Below, piece by piece: positions 56,201 through 64,000 of a stretch of 64,000 bases of DNA. A program made the translations under genes and the position numbers. Origin of the DNA: Drechmeria coniospora (Eukaryota > Ascomycota > Sordariomycetes > Hypocreales > Ophiocordycipitaceae). The stretch spans positions 2,351,001 through 2,415,000 of the forward strand of contig NC_054389.1 of assembly GCF_001625195.1 (NCBI RefSeq), written 5' to 3'. Position 1 is the stretch's first letter. Each line of letters opens with the position of its first letter. The notes below the pieces were generated by a model that was not told the DNA's origin, searched no databases, and saw only the letters and a program-made list of their open reading frames with translations.

Positions 56201-59200
56201 ATGCCGCATCGACTGACCGTCGCGAGCGTTGCGTATTTCAACGTTTCAACCTCGAACATGATGCGGACGTTCGCCGGCAGGTTGAGGCGCTCGCCGTTCG
56301 GCAGCGTGAGCAGCTTGTTGTCATCGAGCACCGAGTTCAAGTTCTCGACCCATTCGGGGTCAACGTCGCCGTCGAAGACGATCCAGTGCCTCTTCGAATC
56401 TTCGCCGCGAAGGTTGTCGACGGTCTTCCGGAGAATGCTGGTGAAGAGGCCGTCGGTCCACTCGCGCGTGGTCGGATCCAGATTCCCGTAGAGAGCCTCC
56501 TTGGACATGACCTTGGAATCGATGACGTGGGACACTCCCTCGACCCCCTCGGTTTTCTGGAGCGCATCCAGAAGCAGCCTCCAGGCAGCGGACTTGCCGC
56601 TCCCCGAATTGCCCACCATCATGACGCCGTGGTGGATCTTTTGGATCTGATACAGCTGCAGGACCTTGGTCATCCAACCTTCCGTCACGACCAGGTGTCG
56701 CTCGGCAGCGAGATCGCGAATCGCCTGCTCCAGCTTTTCGAGGTTGGCCGGCACGTACCGGACGCCCGGGAAGCATTTCTCCTCAATGGAAGTCATCATT
56801 TCCGCATCCGACTTGATCAGCTTGGGAGCAATCGTTTCTCGAATGCTCTGCACGATGATTTCGGGCTCGACGACATTCTCGCCACCGGGGTTGCCGTCGT
56901 GCAGCCGAGCACGCTTCAAACCACCGGAGCTCACCAGCACGCTCTTCAAGGCTCGAAGGCCAAAGTCATAGTGCGCCTGCTTGGAGAGCAGGCTGGAGCA
57001 GTGGTCGAAGAATGGCACGGTCTGCTTGGAGAGCTCCTTCGCCTGCGTGAAACCTTGGGAGTAGAGCATGACCTCGGCGATGAGCTCCTTGTCGGGCTTC
57101 GACATGGCAACGCTTCGGAAGAGCTTCTTCAGGTTGTCCGGCAAGTTGGATCGGCCGGCGTAGCCGGGATTCATGGTGATGAAGATGCCGGTATTCTCGT
57201 TGACGCTCAGCTGGCGGCCGACCAGCTCGATCTGAGGGTTGCTGTCCTCGACGCTTTGCTTCAGACCAAGCTGGATGTTTTGAATCTGCTGCGACACGGC
57301 CGACAAGATCCTTTCCTCGAGACGGTTGAACTCGTCAAAGCAGCCCCACGCGCCGACCTGGCATATGCCGAGGAAGATTCGGCCCATGGCCTGGAAGTCA
57401 AAGGTGTCGTCGCAGCAGAAGACGAGAGTGAACCGGCCCAGCTGCAAGCCCAAGGCCTTGACCGACTCCGTCTTGCCGGTTCCGGCCGGTCCGTAGGGCG
57501 AACCGCCGAGGCGCTGGCACAAGGCCTGCGTGAGGGTCAGGAAGCATCGATCCGTCAACGGCGTTCTCACGAGCCGGTCCGGGACACCGAGGTACTCGAA
57601 GCCGTAGTTGAGCTTGGCGTTTGCCATGCGAACGTGGAGACGATCGAGGGCGTTTCCCTCCGGGCTGTAGACGTAACGCATCTGCAGCTGCCAGAGATAA
57701 TGGCCTGGAGAATCCGCTCCGGCGTCGATGAGCTTCTCGATGACATCTCGCTGGTGCACGCATTCCGTGATCATCTGCTCGCACTTCTTCCGCACAATGG
57801 CCTCCAGGTCGCCCAGCACGGTGTCGGCGAGAACACGCAGGATCCGCACCTCGAGCTCGAAAAGAGCGCGCAACGTCTGACCGCCGGCAGCCAAGGATTT
57901 CTCAACGGCCGTCGTCCACACCACCTGAGCGGCCAGGACGACAATCTGGCTGGGGAACGCACCCATGAACTCGTTCAAAGCGGCAGCATCAATCGCCTGC
58001 GACTCGAACAGGGGGGTGTACTGCTCCACGGCCTCGGCCAGCAGCTCTGCCAGCGTCGCCTTCATACCTCCCTCCAGGAGGGCGAGCCAGTCGTTGATCC
58101 TCGGCGTCTTGGTCAGGGAGATTTCCTTCTTGAGCGTGACGGTCTCGCCTTCTTTGGAGGTAAAGCCCGAGATGACGGATTTATCATCCATGACGAGGCC
58201 GGAAAGGCCGGCGAACATCTTTTTGAAGTGCTTGGCGATGCGTAGAGTATCGTTGCTGTTGCCGATCATCTCGAGCAAATCTTCGTCTCCAACAAAGTAG
58301 AAGCGAGGGAACGACACCCTCTCCTTCTCCAGGTATTCACCCAGAGCTTTCTGGATCTTGTTCAGCATTTCGGCCAGGCGCTCCAAGGATTTCTGGGCGT
58401 TGGGGATGTTGAGGACGTCGAGGACGTAGGGCGTCTTGTTGGCCTTCTTCATGACGGCGAGAAACTCGCTGTTGATGTTCTGGAAGCGGCCCGACTCGAT
58501 GGGCAGGAGATGCTTGATGTCGGCGTTGCCGGTGAAGACGCCCTCGAGGTAGACCCATTGGCGCTGGACGTCTATCCAGACATCGAACAGGACGTGAACG
58601 CGGTTCAGCTTATCCTCCCAGGACAGCGCCTCCTCCTCGAACTCCTTGTAGTACGGAGAATGCTTCATGGCGTGAAGTGAGTTCAAGTTCTCGCTGCACT
58701 TGGCAAATAAATCGTCCCAGCCGCGAATGAGCCGGCACTTGTTCTGATAGTTGACCATGTCGAGGGCGTAGTTTTGCCACGTCTCCCGCACCTGCTTCAG
58801 GAACTCCTCGAGAGCCATCTCGCCCTGCGCCTGGGCGATGATGTCCTTGACGATGACCTCGGTGGCGACCAGGTTCAGGTCCCAGACGTCGCCGAGGGTC
58901 ATGGAGCTGGGCGAGAATCGCTTCTGGGGCTTGATCTGCTTGTAAATCTTGTGCCAGTGCCGCTCGCGGATGGCATCCGACTTGAGGTCCGAGAGGATGG
59001 GGTTGACCTTGAGAAAGGTGCGCAGGATGCCTTGGACATGCTCGAAGGCGGCGTACTGCCTCATCCGGCTGGGCATCTCCTTCGTGCTCTTGATGAGGTC
59101 GTCAACCCTCGACCGGACCTTGCGCGGCTGGACGGCCGTCCACAGGATGTCGCGCGTCTCGTTCAGGCTGGCCCATATGGTCGAGAGATTCGACCAGACG

Positions 59201-62200
59201 GATTGAAAGTCGCGAACCTCCTCCAGCGTGGAATCCAGGGTGCTGCCTTGGCTCGGAGGGATGTCCAAGGCTTCCTTGGCCCTCGCCACCTGCCGAAAGT
59301 CGTTCTGAAGGCCGCTGATCCTCGTCTCGAACGAGGTCAACGTGGCCGAGGCGACGTCCGGTTGAATGGTTCCCGACACGGGCTTCTCCTCGTTCCACTG
59401 GTGGATGATCTCGGCGATGCGCTGGCTCACGAGCTTGTCCTGGGCGACGATGTTGGCGCGCATGGCATCCGACTGGTCCTCGACGATCCTCGACTTCTTC
59501 TCGAGAATCTCCTTGAGGGCCTCCCACTGACTGTCGATCTGCTCGATGTGGAGCCAGTCGTTGGGGAAGTGGTAGCGCTGCCGGACGAGGGTCGACTGTC
59601 CCTGGCGGAACATGTCGATCTCGGGGGCCCACAGCTTGACGTTTCGCTTGCAGCCCTGGACGGCGGTGATGAACTGGACGGCCTGCGCCGTCGACGAAGT
59701 GTCGGATCCCTGCGTCTCCAGATGCTTGCGGGCCTTTTCGATGTCGGCGTTGACGTCGCGCATGCGGTTTCCCATGCGGCCGGCAAACTTGATCAGGATC
59801 TCGTGCTGCCACTGGTCGTACTTTGCGTTGACCTTGGTCTGGACTTGATCGTAATCGACGGTGAGGTGGCCGAACGAGCGGCTCACCTCCTGGGTGTCAA
59901 AGGTGGTGCGAACTTTGCGAATGTCCTGCAGGCACTCGAGCCATCGTGGAAGGTGGTCGCCGAGCAGGTCATACACCTGCTCCGACTGGAGGTCCCAGAG
60001 AGACTGGAACTGCAGCCACTTGTCGACGTAGGCGCCCACCTCGCCGAGCTTCGTCTCCATGGACGCGTACGCTCCGCCGAGCATGGCGGCGCATTCCGTG
60101 GGCAGGTCGGCGAAGCGGGCCTCGTCGGCGGCGGAGGTGTTGAGGGTCATCTGATACCTCGCGGCCTTGATCTTGCGCAAGTTGCAGACGATGCCGATCC
60201 AGGCGTGAAGATGGAGGCACCAGCTCGCCCTGGCGAACTCGAGCGGCGGGTCGAGGTAGATGACTTGGTTCCGCATCGCCAGCTCGAGCACGAGAGGCTT
60301 CATCGTGGGCGCATCTTGCTGGCCGTCGTCCTCGGCCACCTTCTTCCGGGGGCGGCCGTCGGTCGAGGCATCGTCCTCGAAGGTGGCGATCCACGCCTCG
60401 ACGGCGCTCTGAAGTCGGCCGAGGAGGATGGACTGGACCTCCTGGTTCAGGCCGGCGACCCAAAACTCCAGGTTGGCGTACTGCTCCAGGTTCAGCTGGT
60501 CGATGGCGGACTGGACGGTGTTGAGGCGCGACTGGAAGGCCGACGTCTCGTACGGGCAGCTCTTGAGCTCCTTGAGCGCCCGCTCGACGGTCGCGTGGAT
60601 GTGGCTCAGCGACGAAGCCTTGCCCTGAAGGACGGAGACGGCGGCGGCAAAGCTCCGGACGAACATTCCGTGCTTGCTCTCGGTGTTCTTGGCGAGGCTA
60701 ACCTCCTTGCCGGCGGCGGCGAGGAGGGGGCGCGACTGCCGCTGGTCGGCGTAGAACAGCTCGTGCGAGTTGACGAAGGATTCCCAGCGCAGCGGCACGC
60801 CCTCGGCGGTCAGCCTGTAGACGTCGTTGCGGTAGCCGTTCAGCAGGATGGACTCGTCACCCATGTCGGAGATTTGGCGCAGCGTCTGGGACAGAGTCCG
60901 GACGCTCTCCATGAGGCTCACGGCGTAGGGGTAGACGCGCTTCGCATCCTTGGAGACGGTCGTGACGGCGTGAGGGACGGCGTAGGATTGCCACATGAGA
61001 TTCCGCGTCTCCTTGAAGAGGGTGATGATCTGGGAGTCGAAGTTGACGGCGAGCTCGAGGATGCCGCCGGCGGACCTCACGCGGGCGATGTCGAAGAGGT
61101 GGCCGGAGATGGATATCTTGCGACGCGTGACGTCCGTCAGCCAGGCCTCGTATATGCGACCGGTGTCGAGCTTCTGCTTGAAGAGCTCGCTCTCCTCCTG
61201 CAGCTTGTGGCCCTCGGCGTGCATGTGCCACTCGGGGCCGAGGACGGCCTCGACCTTGCGCATGTAGCCGTCGAGCTGGAACTGGATCTGGCGGGCCCAG
61301 ATGATGGCGCCCGAGACGGGAGGGAGGTCGCGGAGCTGGGCCATGGCGTGGGCCTCGGAGTGGCCGTACTGCTGCTTGAAGCGCTCGTGCAGGCCGTTGA
61401 TGGCCTGCTTGACGTGGTCCATCAGCTGATTCTGGTACTCCTGGATGGCGCCTCGGATCTTGGGCCGGACGAAGAGGGCGTTGAACTTGGAGAAGACGCG
61501 GAACATCTCGTTGGCCGTCTTGGCCGTCGCGAGGCGGTCTCGCAGCCGGGCGATGATGGAGTTTTCGACACGCGTGGTGCGCTCGTTGTAGAGGTTCTCG
61601 GCGCGAACCCACCGCTCCTTGCCCTGGTCGGTCACGTCGAGCATGTCGACGTTCTGGAGGGCCTCCCAGGCCTGCTTGACTTCCTCGACGGCGTCGACGT
61701 CACCCATCTCCTCCATGACGGCGCCGTGGCCGGCGGCGGTCTCGGCGACGCCCGGGATGATGGTCTGGGGCCCCAGCACGTTCACGATGGTCCGCTGAAG
61801 CTGCTCGTGGTTCTCGCGGAAGGTGCCGACGTAGCGGATGCGGATCTCGAGCTCCGAATGCTTCTTGTTGATCTTGATGGGGATGAACTTTTCGCTCCTG
61901 CGGCGGGTGACCTCGCGCGCGACGTTGGTGAACTCCTTGACGCTGTCCTCCCAGGTCCTGAAGATGGCGTCGCAGACGCGCATGAGGGCCTGGAAGTGGT
62001 GGTGGTCGAGGTTGGCGAGCTCGGCGCCGGGCAGCAGGCGGCGAAGGACGTCGTCGAGGTCGGCGGAGATGGCCTCGACGAGGGGAAGAGCGCGGCGGAT
62101 GGGGTAGGGGCAGAGTCGCAGCTTCTTGTTGAGGTGGGCGAAGATCTGCGAGATGGCCTCCTGCACCTTGGGCAGGGACGTGGCCGAGAGCAGCTCGTCG

Positions 62201-63390
62201 AGGGGAAAGTCCCGCATCAGCTGGTTGTACTTTTGCACCTTGTCCATGGCTTCCTTGAGGCCCGTGTCGGTGGTGAAGCTGACGGTGGCCTGGAATCGCT
62301 TGGCGTGCTTGAGGATGTCGAGGGTGAGGAGGACGCCGTCGCTCCTCAGCTGGCCCTCGATGGCCTCCAAGGCCGACTCCATGGAGAGCCAAAAGTTGAC
62401 CTCTTGGCTCGCGGTGCTGAACTCGTTGGAGAGGTTGGAGTCGGGATCCTTGGTCATCTTGGTGATGGCCTGGATGGACTTGGTCCACGTGTTGACGTTT
62501 GCCTGCAGCTTGTTGAGGAACGTGCTGTCCTGCAGCAGGTTGGGGGGGATCCGATCGAGCGAAGGCTCGGCGTCGTGCGCGTCGGCCTCGTCGAGCACGT
62601 TCTGGACGATGGAGTGGAAGACGAGAGAGATCTCGGGTATGTCGACGTTCTGCTGCAGGTGCAGGAGGCTCAGCTCGAGGTCGTTGAGCCTCTTCTTCGT
62701 CACCGGAATCCCCGTCTTCGCGTCGACGTCGGATCGGCCTCCCCTGGAGCCGTTGGCCAGCGGCTGCGTCTTGGTGTTGGCGTCGAAGTAGGGCACGAGG
62801 GCGTGGTGGACGTGGGAATGGAGAACCTCCCAGGGGGAGACGGAGGTGCCTTGCTCGCCCGCGGCGGCGCTCATCGAGGCCGGGCCGGGCAGGTTTGTGA
62901 TGAAGATCTGCGACGTGAGAGGACGAGCCGGGTCGATGGGCTGCGGCGTCTTGAGCAAGACGAGCGAGGAAACGGTGGTGGGGGAGGAAGATATGTCGGC
63001 GGAGAGGGTGTAGTGAAACAAGGGGACTGCGAGGGCGCACACGGTCATCAGCAGGCAGCACGGCCGGAGGGGTCGGGCAGGCAGCTGGAACTCACCGGCG
63101 GAGTCGGCACCGCTCTCGGTCGCCGACGAGGACGGGAAGACGTCCTTTTGGACGTACATGACGCACTGGGTATCATTCGCAAACCTCGTGCACCGCGAAA
63201 CGGTCTCGGCGAGGCGACTCTCGTGCAGCAAGCTCCCCGGCTGCTCCAGGTCGTCGCGCGTCGCGCCGAGGGTGATGTGGCAGACGGAGGCGAGGTGCTC
63301 GACGACGCGTTCCGGCTCGACCGTCGGGAAGGGTGCCGGCGCCGCGATGCCGTTGGCAGGCGCGGGCACCGCCGGCGAGGACACCTCCAT
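50217..63390 (-). CDS. ro-1: Cytoplasmic dynein-1 heavy chain
   Basis: The product is 4346 residues, the usual size for the fungal motor. Exons are 63096-63390, 50722-63026 and 50217-50657. The tail (to about residue 1800) binds intermediate chains. The motor ring shows AAA1 GPAGTGKTE (about 1944) with [16 protein letters not shown]2 GNSGSGKS (about 2239), AAA3 GPPGSGKT (about 2604) and AAA4 GVSGSGKT (about 2945). The stalk coiled coil and microtubule-binding tip span about 3190-3510. It is the minus-end-directed microtubule motor for nuclear positioning, endosome transport and hyphal growth (Neurospora ro-1, Aspergillus nudA). The 69-nt first intron (63027-63095, branch GCTGATGACC) has no in-frame stop; removing it gives [16 protein letters not shown], which fits relatives. 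The 64-nt last intron has a perfect GTAAGT donor and gives [19 protein letters not shown]. All four P-loops look intact. Confidence 0.98.
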
Positions 63391-64000
63391 GGCGGCGTGG
63401 GAGGCGAGCGGCAAAGGGGGGGGGGGGGGGGGGAGGCGTCACCAGCGAACGGTCATCTCCTACCGACGGGGCAGAGAGCGACGGCCTTGGAACGAAGTGA
63501 AGGCTGGAGAGTCGAGTGGAACGGCGAGTTGGATCTCGGCCGTCACCGCGGCTTCTCGACAAACGAGGGAGCGAAGCAGGAATGCTCCAGGAGCAGCGTG
63601 CGAGGAGCGTTTCCGGGAGAAGCGAGCGGAAAGAATGACGGAATGGTAGAAGGTCGTCACGCGGCCGTCGGTATCGAAGGGGGCGGGGTGCCGGGGACGG
63701 CGTCGGGGGAGGTTTGCCGTCTAGGAGAGGTTGAAGAAGAAGAATGCAGCAAACAGATGGCAGCAACGGTGCTTGCTCATCATAGGTTGTGCCGTAGGTA
63801 CATGGTACGAGTGACTTGACGCGATTCAACAGTCGCGACTTGGCAAACCAAACCAGAAAGGTGGGTCTCGATTTGGGGCACGAGCGGTAAGTAAGTACAA
63901 GTACAGGGCACTTGCAAGTCCCTCCGCAAGGCCGGAAAGGCACCCCAGCGTCCATATTTACGCATCGTCCAGGGTATAACTGCATGCGCCTGCTCGTACC
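63391..64000. promoter_or_regulatory. Dynein heavy chain upstream region and window edge
   Basis: This holds the dynein 5' leader and promoter. An 18-base poly-G run on the plus strand (poly-C on the gene's strand) lies at 63416-63433, about 25 bases before the ATG. Beyond 63780 the sequence takes on the GTAC-rich intergenic character. No further gene is visible before the edge. Confidence 0.6.

Noticed and set aside
58774..63819. A plus-strand open frame of about 1680 codons
   Set aside because: It lies antisense to the dynein tail, where strong GC3 bias suppresses stops on the opposite strand. Its product is a D/L/V/G-rich low-complexity string with no family motif. Similar mirror frames cover 50674-58245.

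Overview
The window is a nuclear segment from a filamentous ascomycete, most likely a sordariomycete and plausibly a member of the Hypocreales. The reasons are: short introns (about 50-180 nt) with GT..AG borders and CTGAC/CTAAC branch sites; GC-rich coding sequence; and proteins closest in form to Neurospora/Trichoderma-type families (group III G-alpha, dynein heavy chain, two-SDR plus hydratase multifunctional enzyme). Genus cannot be decided from the sequence. No rRNA, tRNA, CRISPR, prophage, intact transposon or virus was seen.

I support twelve intact protein-coding genes and one broken gene. Left part: SRF1-like membrane protein (complement 1199-2414), ECM11-domain protein (3506-4945), D-glycerate 3-kinase TDA10 (complement 5184-6141), a decayed secreted M43B metalloprotease (complement about 6865-7740), cullin-1 (10784-13416) and AVL9 (complement 13930-17351). 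Middle: group III G-alpha (26492-27908), glycogen phosphorylase (30741-33872) and an RNF216-like RBR ubiquitin ligase (35887-37809). Right part: peroxisomal multifunctional beta-oxidation enzyme FOX2 (complement 38170-41578), AcpS-type phosphopantetheinyl transferase PPT2 (complement 42989-43614), a DUF1774 polytopic membrane protein (complement 44718-46049) and cytoplasmic dynein-1 heavy chain (complement 50217-63390). Exon borders were derived by hand from conserved protein frames and splice signals, and every spliced CDS closes in frame.

The genes do not form a biosynthetic cluster or operon. They are housekeeping functions: ubiquitin ligation (CUL1, RBR), secretion and transport (AVL9, dynein), signalling and storage carbon (G-alpha, glycogen phosphorylase), organelle fatty-acid metabolism (FOX2, PPT2) and glycerate salvage (TDA10). 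Three neighbouring pairs converge tail-to-tail with 240-510 bp between stops (ECM11/TDA10, CUL1/AVL9, RBR/FOX2).

The unusual material is mostly non-coding or repetitive. Long gene-free gaps (9.1 kb at 17352-26491, 4.2 kb at 46050-50216, 3 kb before CUL1) are full of GTAC-rich words, above all a palindromic TACTCCGTACGGAGTA family that is nearly absent from exons. AVL9 carries a very long C-terminal tail made from a 15-bp coding minisatellite. The first intron of the DUF1774 gene is largely another 15-bp minisatellite. Homopolymer C tracts sit just ahead of the dynein and glycogen phosphorylase start codons. I found no convincing new multi-gene system; the best leads are the AVL9 tail, the dispersed CCGTACGG motif, the RBR ligase with a membrane-like insert and the FOX2 ending in -SKV.
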